Source of the DNA: Leptolyngbya sp. FACHB-60
GTDB taxonomy: Bacteria > Cyanobacteriota > Cyanobacteriia > Phormidesmidales > Phormidesmidaceae
Assembly (NCBI RefSeq): GCF_014695775.1
Contig: NZ_JACJOX010000002.1
Coordinates: 1 to 39,222 of the forward strand
Length of the DNA stretch: 39,222 nt
Direction: 5' to 3'
The stretch's first letter is position 1; the number at the start of each line of letters is the position of its first letter. Of this stretch, positions 15,390 through 23,818 are shown one piece after another. The position numbers and the translations under genes are program-made. The notes beneath the pieces are model-generated. The model saw only the letters and a list, made by a program, of their open reading frames with translations, ran no database searches and was not told where the DNA came from.

Positions 15390-17669
15390 CTACGCATAGA
15401 CTCGATCGCGCTCATGCAAATACTGAGCGATCGCGCGATCCAGATCCGGCAGCAAAATCCCACGTTCGCTGCTGAGCACACTGTAGGCGGGACGGGGTGC
15501 TGCATAGCCAAAGCTATTGATGGAGCAAGGTTGAATGGCGGAGGCGTCCAACCCGGCGAGCTGTGCCGTCTGACGAGCAAGGTCAGACCAAGCGATCGCC
15601 CCTGGATTGGCTAGGTGCCAGATACCGCGCTCGCCATCAATCAGCAAGTCAAGGCTGGCATTCACCAGATCGGGAACATAGGTGGGGGACACGATCGCAT
15701 CTTCCGCCGCTAAAAAGGGCTGTCCTGCCTTCAGGGTGCGAAGGGCAACAGTCAAAAAGTTGTGATCATCCCAGGGGCCAAAGAAAGCACTGGTGCGAAT
15801 GACTAACGACTCGGGGTAGTGATGTAGCACCTGCCGTTCTGCCTGGGCTTTGCTGTGGCCATAGACATTCAGCGGAGCGACGGGATTGCTCTCCAGGTAA
15901 GGCTGTTGGCGATCGCCATCAAACACCAGATCTGAGGAAAACGTGATCAGCCCAATATTGCGCTGCGCACAACTCTCCGCCAGAATAGAGGCCCCATCCG
16001 CATTAATGCTACGGCACAGGTGGGACTCCCGCTCCGCATCATCAACGCGCACGTATCCCGCCGCATTGATCACCGCCCACGGCTGTATTTCGGCCAACAC
16101 CTGCTCAACCATGACTGGGTCAGTAATATCCATCTCCCGTCGGCTCAGCAGGTGGTAGGGAATACCCCGCACCTCGCAGATGTGAGCAAACGCTTGGCCG
16201 AGGGTGCCGGTTGCCCCGGTGATAAGCAGGGGGGATGGGTGAATGGGTGAGCTGCCCTGCTGCGGAGCGTAAGCTCTGCCGAACGACCCTCTACCCGCTG
16301 CCATTTGCCAGACATCAACAGATTCTTCTGACGGGTGGGAACAGGAAACAGGCGAATAAAACAGCCGATCGCCCCGATTCCACCAGCCGGGCACTTCCAG
16401 GAGGGGGTGATTGTAGGCTTCACCTCTAGAGAGGTGGCGGAGCATGGTGGCGATCGCCGTGGGGCGGGGTGAGGGCGATGGCAGCACATTGCTGCACGGG
16501 GGGCGCACGTCAAAAACGCCCGGTTCGTAAAAGCCATCGTCGCGGGTGACGAGGCTGTTCCAGTCGAAGGCACCCAGGAGTGACCAGGCGGTGATGGCCC
16601 GCATGTCTACTCCCTCCTGACGCAGCTGTTGGGCGGCATCCCAAATTTCCTTAACCCAGCGCAATTGTTCCTCGCGGGTGCAGCCCAGGTGCACTTCGGT
16701 GACGGCGATCGGCCGGTGATAGCGTTCCCAGACTTCCCTAAGCAAGACGTCGGGGGAACAAACGCCTTCCGCGCAGACCCGAATGGCTTCCACATCGGCG
16801 TACTGGTGCACGCCGTTGCCGCCGTGAAAGTGAGCCGGGTAGCGATCCATCCGTTCATCTAGGAAGCGATCGCTGGTCAAGTAGCGGTTAATGCCGAAAA
16901 TATCGGGTGGGCAGGGATGGTCGAGAAACCAGGATAGGTCTGATTCCTCCACTCCGTTCCGACGCAAATAGTCCCATAGCTCATGGTTCTGGTCTATCCG
17001 ACCACAGAGCAAATCAAAGGACAGCCATCGCCGCGCATTTTCAAAGTCAACCTGATAGCTCAACAGCGGCGTACCAGACGTTTTGCACAGGTCTTCGGTC
17101 TGCACCAATTTTGCCGCCGGATTGATGCGACGAATGGCCTGCATAGACAGGGCAACCCCACGGCACTGATTGATCAAAGCTCGAAGAAAGCTGCGATTGT
17201 CCTTAGCATGGGGATACCAGTGCCCATACAACCCACTGAAGCGAGCGGTGGTCAGGGGCTCATTGACTGGGGTGTAGTACTCCAGCCAGGGATAGCGGCT
17301 GGCAACGGCCTCGGCAAACTGAGCCAGACCGGTGGCGAACTCTGGGTCTAACAAGCTGGTGTGCGGCGGGCCGCTGCCATGATGCACCAGCCCAACAATG
17401 GGACGAATACCGACATCGTCCAGGTAGCTCAACCGCTGGTCTGCCCAGCTCCAATCGGCCTGCTCGGGGCCATTGGGCGCGGTGCGTTCCCAAAGGACCG
17501 GATAGCGGATAGCCTGGATGCCCAGGCTGGCGAAACAATCGAGGTCTTCGATGCGGGTATCGTGACCATTGCGCTGGAGCTGCTCAAAGTAGCGATCGCC
17601 CACCCGGTTCACGGTACATTCAATGCCACCCCACAGTTCCAGCTTGGATGAAACCTGATTTGTACTCAT
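15390..17669 (-). CDS. Fusion of a GH1-like glycosidase and an RmlD-type sugar-nucleotide reductase
   Basis: I use the ATG at 17669 (GAAGG just upstream; 759 aa) rather than the TTG overlapping the glf stop. Residues ~1-410 form a family 1 glycoside hydrolase barrel. The acid/base region is YYTPVNEPLTTARFSG (Glu ~138) and the nucleophile region is VTEVHLG. Residues ~470-759 are an RmlD/SDR domain: ITGATGTLGQAF (nucleotide binding), INAAGYVRVDDAE, SSDLVFDG and the YxxxK motif in YGHSKAQAE. RmlD enzymes reduce dTDP-4-keto-rhamnose, while GH1 enzymes hydrolyse or transfer beta-glycosides. Both active sites look intact. Placed after the glycosyltransferase and UDP-galactopyranose mutase, it probably edits a surface or storage glycan. 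Which sugar it handles cannot be read from sequence. Confidence 0.85.
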   Translation of the reverse strand: MSTNQVSSKLELWGGIECTVNRVGDRYFEQLQRNGHDTRIEDLDCFASLGIQAIRYPVLWERTAPNGPEQADWSWADQRLSYLDDVGIRPIVGLVHHGSGPPHTSLLDPEFATGLAQFAEAVASRYPWLEYYTPVNEPLTTARFSGLYGHWYPHAKDNRSFLRALINQCRGVALSMQAIRRINPAAKLVQTEDLCKTSGTPLLSYQVDFENARRWLSFDLLCGRIDQNHELWDYLRRNGVEESDLSWFLDHPCPPDIFGINRYLTSDRFLDERMDRYPAHFHGGNGVHQYADVEAIRVCAEGVCSPDVLLREVWERYHRPIAVTEVHLGCTREEQLRWVKEIWDAAQQLRQEGVDMRAITAWSLLGAFDWNSLVTRDDGFYEPGVFDVRPPCSNVLPSPSPRPTAIATMLRHLSRGEAYNHPLLEVPGWWNRGDRLFYSPVSCSHPSEESVDVWQMAAGRGSFGRAYAPQQGSSPIHPSPLLITGATGTLGQAFAHICEVRGIPYHLLSRREMDITDPVMVEQVLAEIQPWAVINAAGYVRVDDAERESHLCRSINADGASILAESCAQRNIGLITFSSDLVFDGDRQQPYLESNPVAPLNVYGHSKAQAERQVLHHYPESLVIRTSAFFGPWDDHNFLTVALRTLKAGQPFLAAEDAIVSPTYVPDLVNASLDLLIDGERGIWHLANPGAIAWSDLARQTAQLAGLDASAIQPCSINSFGYAAPRPAYSVLSSERGILLPDLDRAIAQYLHERDRVYA

Positions 17670-17686
17670 CACACCTTCAACCTTGC

Positions 17687-18961
17687 TCAACGAGATTTAC
17701 CATTTTGTTCAGATTTGCCTGCCGCTACGGGCGTAGCAGACCGGCCATTGCCATTGCTGGTAGCGGTCTTGAAGGCGCTATTGCCGTTGCCGTTACCATT
17801 GCCATTGCCATTAGAGGTAGGGGCAACGGGTTGCTTCGCCGGTAGGCTTTCTTGCTTGGGATGCCAGCTTGAGCGGTTGGCCAGTTGGGCGTGAAGCGCC
17901 AGCGCTTGAGCCACCACCTGGTCCATGTTGTAGTACTTGTAGGTGGCGAGCCGCCCGACAAAGTGAACCCCCGGTTCGGCATCGGCTAAAGCTTTGTATT
18001 GCTTGTAAAGTTCGGCATTTTCAGGGCGGGGTACGGGATAGTAGGGGTCGCCCTCGGCCTGGGGATATTCGTAGACGATGCTGGTTTTGGGGTGTTCCTG
18101 CCCGGTCAAGTATTTGAACTCGGTAACCCGGGTATAGAGGTGTTCATTGGGATAATTAATAACGGCCTGGGGCTGATGCACGTCCTGGTTCAGCGTTTCA
18201 TGTTTGAATTCGAGGGAGCGATAGGGCAGCTTGCCGTAGCAATAATCAAAGAAGCCATCCACCGGGCCGGTGTAAATCATTTCCTTGTAAGGAATGACAT
18301 CCTGAATTTCCCGATAATCAGTGTTGAGCATGATTTTGATGTTGGGGTGCGCTAACATCTGCTCAAACATGCGGGTATAGCCGTGGAGCGGCATGGCCTG
18401 GTAGGTATCGGTGAAGTAGCGATCGTCCCGGTTGGTACGGGTGGGAACGCGAGCGGTAACGGACTTATCCAGCTCGGAGGGATCAACACCCCACTGTTTA
18501 CGGGTGTAGTTGCGGAAGAACTTTTCGTAGAGCTCTCGCCCCACTTTGCTCACCACCACATCTTCAGAGGTGCGAATGTACTCTTTAGTCTCAGCTAGGG
18601 AGGCTAAAAATTCCTCAACTTCAAAGGCGGTCAGCTTCAGTCCGTACAGCTTGTTGATGGTGTCCAGATTGATGGGAATCGGGACTAATTGACCATCCAC
18701 GCTGGCTAAAACTCGGTGTTCGTAGCGTCGCCATTGGGTAAAGATGGACAAATATTCAAACACATCGCGGGAGTTGGTATGAAAGATGTGGGGGCCATAT
18801 TTATGGACCAAAATCCCGTCTTCGTTGTAGTGATCGTAGGCATTGCCACCAATATGGTTGCGAGTATCTACAATCAGAATTTTTTTATTTTCCTGAGTTG
18901 CTAAGCGCTCTGCTAAAACGCTGCCAGCAAAGCCAGCACCAACAATTAAATAGTCAAACAT
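17687..18961 (-). CDS. glf: UDP-galactopyranose mutase
   Basis: The 424-aa protein opens with MFDYLIVGAGFAGSVLAERL, the FAD-binding Rossmann motif. HIGGNAYDHY, HKYGPHIFHTN and the NYTRKQWG region typical of Glf follow, with downstream arginines and tyrosines that contact UDP. It converts UDP-galactopyranose to UDP-galactofuranose with reduced FAD. The catalytic core ends near residue 370. The last ~45 residues are a low-complexity tail of Asn-Gly repeats (SNGNGNGNGNG), encoded by 6-bp repeats, which is not part of the usual enzyme. The gene starts 23 nt after the glycosyltransferase and ends just before the GH1-RmlD gene. UDP-galactose for it could come from galE and galT in the neighbouring island. 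Confidence 0.96.
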   Translation of the reverse strand: MFDYLIVGAGFAGSVLAERLATQENKKILIVDTRNHIGGNAYDHYNEDGILVHKYGPHIFHTNSRDVFEYLSIFTQWRRYEHRVLASVDGQLVPIPINLDTINKLYGLKLTAFEVEEFLASLAETKEYIRTSEDVVVSKVGRELYEKFFRNYTRKQWGVDPSELDKSVTARVPTRTNRDDRYFTDTYQAMPLHGYTRMFEQMLAHPNIKIMLNTDYREIQDVIPYKEMIYTGPVDGFFDYCYGKLPYRSLEFKHETLNQDVHQPQAVINYPNEHLYTRVTEFKYLTGQEHPKTSIVYEYPQAEGDPYYPVPRPENAELYKQYKALADAEPGVHFVGRLATYKYYNMDQVVAQALALHAQLANRSSWHPKQESLPAKQPVAPTSNGNGNGNGNGNSAFKTATSNGNGRSATPVAAGKSEQNGKSR

Positions 18962-18984
18962 GGGGGCACTCCTTGCAGTGAAAA

Positions 18985-20316
18985 TTAGATCGCTAGCTGG
19001 TCAACGTTGGCTGCGATCGCCGTTGGATATTTGGTCTTAAACGGGGTGGTCTTGCGGGCGTTGGAGGCGATCGCCTCCTCAATCCGGTCATTCATGGCCT
19101 GCCAGGTCAAATCCCAAGAGGTTTGAGCCAACCGGGCATCAACTCGATCGAGCCAGTCGGAAGAGGTTTGGTTCTGGGTGAGAGCAGCGGCGATCGCCTC
19201 CACAAACTCCGGCACCGTATCGGCAATGTGAACCAGGTTCTCGTCGCCGTAGGGCCGCACCACATCTTTAATCGACGTGGACACCACAGGTTTTCCACCA
19301 GCCAGGTACTCCGGCGTTTTGGTCGGGCTGATGAAACGAGTAGACTCATTGCGGGCAAAAAGCAGCAGAGCCACATCCCAACCGGCTAAATAGTGAGGCA
19401 ACTCCTGATAAGATTTGCCCCCTAGATAATGAATGTTGGGGTGCTGGGGGAGAGATGCCTCGTCAATTTTGACGACCGGGCCAACCATGACCAAATGCCA
19501 GTCAGGCCGAGCCTGGGCAATTCCATCTAACAACTCTAGATCTAGCCGCTCATCGATCACCCCATAAAATCCCATACGGGGATGGGGAATATCTGCCTGA
19601 TCGGGTGGCTCGGGCAGGGACTGTCGAGCTTGAGCAAAGTGAGCTGCATCAATGCTGCTGGGGAAGGCATGGACACTCGAATGTTGATGCTGCTTGGCTT
19701 CGTAGAGGCTATGGCCACCCGTGAATACGAGATCGGCCATCTCAAACAAGCGCGCTTCCCAGGCTTGCAGTTGGGGATGTGCTCCTTTGAAGGCGGAAAG
19801 CTCGTCCATGCAGTCGTACACTACAGCGGATGCGTGCAAATGATGGGTAAAAGGAACTGCCATCGGCGTGTAATACCAAAGGATCGGCTGTTGAATTTGA
19901 GCTTCTGCAAGCAAAGCATTCAACAACTGTTGCAAGGAGAGCGTAAATTCCTCATCGCTCAGGCTTTCGGCTATATGGGGAACAACAATCCATACCCCAC
20001 AATCACGCTTGCTAATGTCGAGATAGGAATTCTCCTCAGGGATGGTGATCGGCTCCTCCACAATAAAAACGCGGCGAGCTTGAGCACAACGGTTGAGCAG
20101 ATGTTGCGGCCGCTGATATACAAAATCCCACCGAAGATGAGAGAAGCAAATCAAATCCGGCTCTCCAGGTACTGGGGGTTCTACCTTCGTACCTTCAGGC
20201 CACCACCGTAAACTAAGAGATACAGAGCTTTGTTCTGAATAAAGCTGGTCTTCTATCGATTTTTTATTTAACAACCTTCTATTAAAGTCGCTCTCTGAAA
20301 CATAGTGGGTTGACAT
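18985..20316 (-). CDS. GT-B fold (GT4-type) glycosyltransferase
   Basis: The ATG at 20316 has GGAGG 5 nt upstream and is preferred to the TTG at 20334; the product is 443 aa. The N-terminal acceptor domain includes DLICFSHLRWDFVYQRPQHL. The C-terminal donor-binding domain contains MGFYGVIDERLDL, LVMVGPVV and ISPTKTPEYLAGGKPVV, a GT4 signature for the nucleotide-sugar pocket. No membrane span is seen, so it should act at the cytoplasmic face. As the first gene of an operon with glf it is a natural candidate for a galactosyl or galactofuranosyl transferase, though donor specificity is inference. A truncated copy of its N-terminal half lies at the operon end. Confidence 0.85.
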   Translation of the reverse strand: MSTHYVSESDFNRRLLNKKSIEDQLYSEQSSVSLSLRWWPEGTKVEPPVPGEPDLICFSHLRWDFVYQRPQHLLNRCAQARRVFIVEEPITIPEENSYLDISKRDCGVWIVVPHIAESLSDEEFTLSLQQLLNALLAEAQIQQPILWYYTPMAVPFTHHLHASAVVYDCMDELSAFKGAHPQLQAWEARLFEMADLVFTGGHSLYEAKQHQHSSVHAFPSSIDAAHFAQARQSLPEPPDQADIPHPRMGFYGVIDERLDLELLDGIAQARPDWHLVMVGPVVKIDEASLPQHPNIHYLGGKSYQELPHYLAGWDVALLLFARNESTRFISPTKTPEYLAGGKPVVSTSIKDVVRPYGDENLVHIADTVPEFVEAIAAALTQNQTSSDWLDRVDARLAQTSWDLTWQAMNDRIEEAIASNARKTTPFKTKYPTAIAANVDQLAI

Positions 20317-21144
20317 CTTCACCTCCCAATTCAAAGGTTAGCAAGCTAATGTTTCCAAAATCGTGGTTGATTCCGAAGCTAATACAGGCAGCATTTCAGG
20401 TCAAATTCTATGGCTTGCATAGCTATCCATCAAAACAACGATCGGTTTTTTCGGTTTTGAAAAATATTCACTCTCATTCACCACTCCAGGTATCGCTAAG
20501 CGATATCTGGTGGAGGCTGACACCCTCAGAGTAGGAGGTTTGTTTCCATTAGAAACATCTCTTTCGATAGAAGTTTAAAAAACCAAAGGTAATGTATTCA
20601 ACCTAGTTAAGCAGTTATTCTAGAGGTAACTGCTCAGCTAAGTTGACGAGAGTTGCCATCTGCAGGGGGCTTGGTAACCTATCGGCGCTACAGTGATCCG
20701 CTGAATTATCAACGGTTGCTGCTGTTGCTAGAGCGTGGTCCGCCGAAAATTGACATCATGGTTTTTCGCTCCCCGTAAGGAGCTAGTCTTTTCGCTCAGG
20801 TGCGATCGCTTATCAAGACAGCAAGGGATCTTTGCCTTTGATTTTTTTGTCGTGCCCTTACCTCACCTCAGACTGATTGGTTACTAAATTGAACAATTAC
20901 TTCTGGAGTTAGAGGGATAAGTAGCTACTTTTTATTACTCTGTAAAATTAAGCTCAGAAACTCATTGGCAATTTTCATAGAGATTACTAGACATCAATAG
21001 CATGTTTATTCTCTAAAAGGCTTTATCAGTTTACTTAGGCTGTTTTTAATAGCTATAAGTTAGCTTCGGTTGCAAAACAGACGTTTTTTGGATGATAAAA
21101 TCTTCAAAAACGGTTGAAAATGCCATTTAAATGTGGGGACCACC
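20317..21144. promoter_or_regulatory. Long divergent spacer between the glycan operon and galE
   Basis: No intact gene is visible in these 828 bases. On the minus strand TTGACC (20404-20399) and TAGCTT (20381-20376) with a 17-bp spacer form a weak promoter for the glycosyltransferase operon. Hairpins include CCAGGTATCGC/GCGATATCTGG (20486-20496 and 20500-20510) and AGCAGTTA/TAACTGCT (20610-20617 and 20627-20634). A short plus-strand frame near 20645-20780 reads VTYRRYSDPLNYQRLLLLLE and PPKIDIMVFRSP before TAA. It looks protein-like but has no start, so it may be a gene remnant. Confidence 0.45.
21070..21098 (+). promoter_or_regulatory. Candidate galE promoter
   Basis: TTGCAA at 21070-21075 and TGATAA at 21093-21098 are separated by exactly 17 bp. 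The predicted start leaves a leader of about 40 nt before the ATG at 21145. A TTACTT/TATAAG pair with a 17-bp spacer lies about 40 bp further upstream as an alternative. Confidence 0.5.
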
Positions 21145-22152
21145 ATGCCTGACAAATCGACAATTTTAGTGACAGGAGGGGCGGGATATATTGGTTCCCA
21201 TGCAGCCCTAGCTTTGCAACAGGCAGGGTATGACCTGTTGGTGCTGGATAACTTATTGAATGGGCACCAGGAGCTTGTAGAGCAGGAATTGCAGGTAAAA
21301 GTGGTGGTGGGCGACATTAGCGATCGCCCCTTCCTCGACCACCTTTTCGCCACGTACCCTATTGCTGCTGTAATGCACTTTGCCGCCTACATTGCCGTAG
21401 GGGAATCGGTCACCGACCCTGGCAAGTATTACCGCAATAATGTAGCAGGGACATTGACGCTTTTAGAGGCGATGGTTGCGGCTTCGGTGAAGCAGTTGGT
21501 ATTTTCGTCTACCTGTGCGCTGTATGGTACCCCCAAGTTTGTGCCCATTACCGAGGACCATCCCCAAGAACCCATGAGTCCCTATGCCACCAGCAAACAA
21601 ATGGTGGAGCGGATGCTGGCAGACTTTGATGCAGCCTACGGGTTAAAGTCGGTTCGCTTTCGCTACTTCAATGCGGCAGGAGCCGATCCGGATGGGCGAT
21701 TGGGCGAAGACCATGCGCCGGAAACCCACCTCATTCCGCTGGTGCTGCTGGCGGCGCTGGGCAAGCTGGAAAGCATTGCCATCTTCGGTACAGATTATCC
21801 AACCCCTGATGGTACTTGCGTTCGCGATTATATTCATGTTGCGGATTTGGCTCAGGCTCACGTTTTGGGTTTGCAATATCTGCAAAACGGTGGCGACAGT
21901 GATGTGTTCAATTTGGGGAACGGGAGCGGTTTCTCGGTTCGTGAAGTCATTGAAGCGGCTCGTCGGGTGACGCAACGGGAGATTCAGGTGGTGGAGCGCC
22001 ATCGCCGCCCCGGTGATCCCCCCATTCTCGTTGGCAGCAGCGATAAGGCCCGCAGTGTTTTAGGTTGGCAACCAGAGTATGCCGATCTCAATGCCATTCT
22101 CACTCATGCGTGGCAATGGCATCAGCAACGACATGGGAGCGATCGCCCCTAG
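21145..22152 (+). CDS. galE: UDP-glucose 4-epimerase
   Basis: The 335-aa protein (ATG 21145 preferred over GTG 21133) starts MPDKSTILVTGGAGYIGSHA, the GxxGxxG NAD-binding motif of extended SDRs. FSSTCALYG supplies the catalytic Ser/Thr, YATSK the YxxxK pair, and RYFNAAGADPDGRLGEDH is characteristic of GalE. CVRDYIHVADLAQAH is also typical. It interconverts UDP-glucose and UDP-galactose in the cytoplasm. It is alone on the plus strand, convergent with the hydrolase/galactose operon and divergent from the glf operon, so it links salvage (galK, galT) with UDP-galactofuranose supply (glf). Being separately promoted, it may be expressed without galactose. Confidence 0.96.
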   Translation: MPDKSTILVTGGAGYIGSHAALALQQAGYDLLVLDNLLNGHQELVEQELQVKVVVGDISDRPFLDHLFATYPIAAVMHFAAYIAVGESVTDPGKYYRNNVAGTLTLLEAMVAASVKQLVFSSTCALYGTPKFVPITEDHPQEPMSPYATSKQMVERMLADFDAAYGLKSVRFRYFNAAGADPDGRLGEDHAPETHLIPLVLLAALGKLESIAIFGTDYPTPDGTCVRDYIHVADLAQAHVLGLQYLQNGGDSDVFNLGNGSGFSVREVIEAARRVTQREIQVVERHRRPGDPPILVGSSDKARSVLGWQPEYADLNAILTHAWQWHQQRHGSDRP

Positions 22153-22231
22153 TTGCCCCCGTAGTAGCCCAATCCCTAGAGGGCTTGAGAGGGGGTTGAG
22201 TGCTACGGTCAGGTTTGGGTTGCTAGAGAGT

Positions 22232-22324
22232 GGACAGCCGGGACGGCTATCCCACAAGAATTTCCTCAGAGATCCCCAAGACTCAAATACCCCCCTTCTT
22301 GTGGGATGGGCCTCCGGCCCGTCC
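22232..22324. repeat. 93-bp dispersed palindromic (REP/MITE-like) element between galE and the cupin gene
   Basis: ATCCCACAAGAA (22249-22260) and TTCTTGTGGGAT (22296-22307) are a perfect 12-bp inverted repeat. Outside each lies a GC-rich mini-hairpin (AGCCG/CGGCT and GGGCC/GGCCC), and the outer edges GGAC/GTCC also pair, so the whole element folds. The CTTGTGGGAT-GGGC motif resembles dispersed repeats I know from cyanobacterial genomes. Lying between convergent genes it may also act as a bidirectional terminator. Confidence 0.6.
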
Positions 22325-22326
22325 GC

Positions 22327-22665
22327 TTACCATCGAACGGTCACCACTACAGAGTCTTCCTCTGCCCGCCAACAGTGGGCAACGCCGGGAAGCCACAGGG
22401 CATAATCTCCCTGAGATGTCAGCACGATTTCACCATCAGGAAATTGTATACAAAAGCGACCGCTAATCAGAACAGAGAGGGTCGTGGTTTCAGCGGGTTC
22501 TGTCCACTGGGAGCGGCAATCGCCCGCCCCATGAACGCCCCATTTAACTTCTAACGCGGAGGTTGAGCGGGGACTGTCAGATGGGGTAATAAACGAGCCA
22601 ACAAACCATCCTCGCCGGTCTTCCCCATCGCTATAGGCGTTACCCGTGGTTACGTTTGATAACAT
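22327..22665 (-). CDS. Small cupin-fold protein, 112 aa
   Basis: The preferred start is ATG 22665; a longer frame overlaps the GH43 gene. Motifs include WFVGSFI, LEVKWGVHGAG, TTLSVLISGRFCIQFPDGE and GDYALWLPGVAHCW, followed by DSVVVTVRW. This follows a single-domain cupin barrel with its second conserved box around PGVAHCW. Proteins of this type are common in cyanobacteria, sometimes mislabelled as signal peptidases, and their ligand is unknown. It is the last gene of the minus-strand galactose island, 80 nt after GH43, and may bind a sugar or small acid, which is a guess. The metal-binding His set looks incomplete. Confidence 0.7.
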   Translation of the reverse strand: MLSNVTTGNAYSDGEDRRGWFVGSFITPSDSPRSTSALEVKWGVHGAGDCRSQWTEPAETTTLSVLISGRFCIQFPDGEIVLTSQGDYALWLPGVAHCWRAEEDSVVVTVRW

Positions 22666-22745
22666 CCCAATGCCCTGTCTAATAGTCCTGGTTGAATCGT
22701 GCGGGAGCACAGAATGCTCATTGCACAATCCCACCAACCGGGTTG

Positions 22746-23732
22746 TTAAATGTCTTGTGGTGTCCAGGTTGGCCCATGACAGCGAGGTCCCTCCGCTGTC
22801 CAGAGCAACCGATCGATGCACATCCGCCGTCCTGTCATCGCTGGATCCCAAGCATGGTAAACCAGGTACTCAGTGGAGCTGTCAGAATGCAGGGCGATCG
22901 AGTTATGGCCGGGGCCTAAAACGTAGCCGGGATGCGATCGCAACACCCGTGGCCCCTGTTCATTGCCAGTATCTGAATATGGCCCCAGAACGTGATCGGC
23001 AACGCCATAGTCAACCCCGTAGCTATCCGTTTCCCACCGTCCACCACTATAAAAACAGTAGTAGCGATCGCCATGTTTACGCACACAAGGGCCTTCTAGG
23101 GTATGCCAATCGTAGGTGCCACCATACATGGGGCGATCGGCCAAAAACCGTTGCCAGTCGTGGCGTGCCCGCAGAACGACTTTGGGTTCTCCAGCGAGGG
23201 TTGTCATGGTTGAGAGGCGATCGACCATCAGGGCTGTGCCTGCCCGCACCCCCTGTTCCGTATCCAAAAAATCCTGGGCATAGAAGAAATACCACTGCCC
23301 GTCATCATCCTGGAAGGGACTGGGATCAATGGCAAATGCACAGGAATCAGGATTGATTAACGGCTCACCTACATCCTGATAAGGCCCGAGAGGGTCAGCA
23401 CTGGTGGCAACCCGCAACTGGTGGTTTTTATCCCCATGCCCTACCGAATAGTAAAGATAGAAGATGCCTTCGTGGTGCCCTATTTCCGGTGCCCAAAAGT
23501 TGTCTCCCAAAGCCGGATCGGGGCGCAGCAAAGCGTTTTCGGCAGCCTGCCAGTGCACCAAATCCTCGGATTGTAGTAGAGGAAAGATCCGCCGCTGATG
23601 GCTATCGTCTACCTGCCCAGCAGCTTCCGCTGACCCTGTACCGATCGCATAATAAACCCCCTGGTGTTGCCATACAAACGGGTCGGCGAAATACTCTGGG
23701 TAAACCGGATTGGTATAGGTTTGCGTAGCCAT
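22746..23732 (-). CDS. Glycoside hydrolase family 43
   Basis: The 328-aa protein reads as a five-bladed beta-propeller of GH43. YPEYFADPFVW provides the general base Asp, CAFAIDPSPFQDDDG the pKa-tuning Asp, and TLEGPCVRKHGD the general acid Glu. Blade-like repeats such as YYAIGTGS, FYLYYSVG, WYFFYAQ and YYCFYSGG are evident. No signal peptide is seen, so it should act in the cytoplasm on imported oligosaccharides. GH43 covers arabinofuranosidase, xylosidase, galactosidase and galactofuranosidase activities; the substrate cannot be read from sequence. The company of galK, galT, galE, glf and a GH2 makes a galactose or galactofuranose substrate attractive. A strong hairpin separates it from the upstream PhyH gene. 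Confidence 0.88.
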   Translation of the reverse strand: MATQTYTNPVYPEYFADPFVWQHQGVYYAIGTGSAEAAGQVDDSHQRRIFPLLQSEDLVHWQAAENALLRPDPALGDNFWAPEIGHHEGIFYLYYSVGHGDKNHQLRVATSADPLGPYQDVGEPLINPDSCAFAIDPSPFQDDDGQWYFFYAQDFLDTEQGVRAGTALMVDRLSTMTTLAGEPKVVLRARHDWQRFLADRPMYGGTYDWHTLEGPCVRKHGDRYYCFYSGGRWETDSYGVDYGVADHVLGPYSDTGNEQGPRVLRSHPGYVLGPGHNSIALHSDSSTEYLVYHAWDPAMTGRRMCIDRLLWTAEGPRCHGPTWTPQDI

Positions 23733-23749
23733 TGTTGGACCAAGTCTAG

Positions 23750-23803
23750 GTTTAACGACCGAAGGAGGTAGCGCTTAGCAACCACCTCCTCCGGTCGTTA
23801 AAC
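23750..23803 (-). promoter_or_regulatory. Long imperfect hairpin or operator between the PhyH and GH43 genes
   Basis: GTTTAACGACCGAAGGAGGT (23750-23769) and ACCTCCTCCGGTCGTTAAAC (23784-23803) pair at 19 of 20 positions around a 14-nt loop. There is no T-run, so it is not a classic terminator. The ends (TTTAACGACC...GGTCGTTAAA) could be a dimeric repressor site. As RNA it could be an mRNA stability or processing hairpin between the two genes. Confidence 0.6.
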
Positions 23804-23818
23804 TCGCGTCTCCCGTGA

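Noticed and set aside
22327..22851. Cupin gene starting at 22851
   Set aside because: The extra N-terminus is antisense-like, overlaps the GH43 C-terminus and lacks cupin similarity; the ATG at 22665 gives a normal-size protein.
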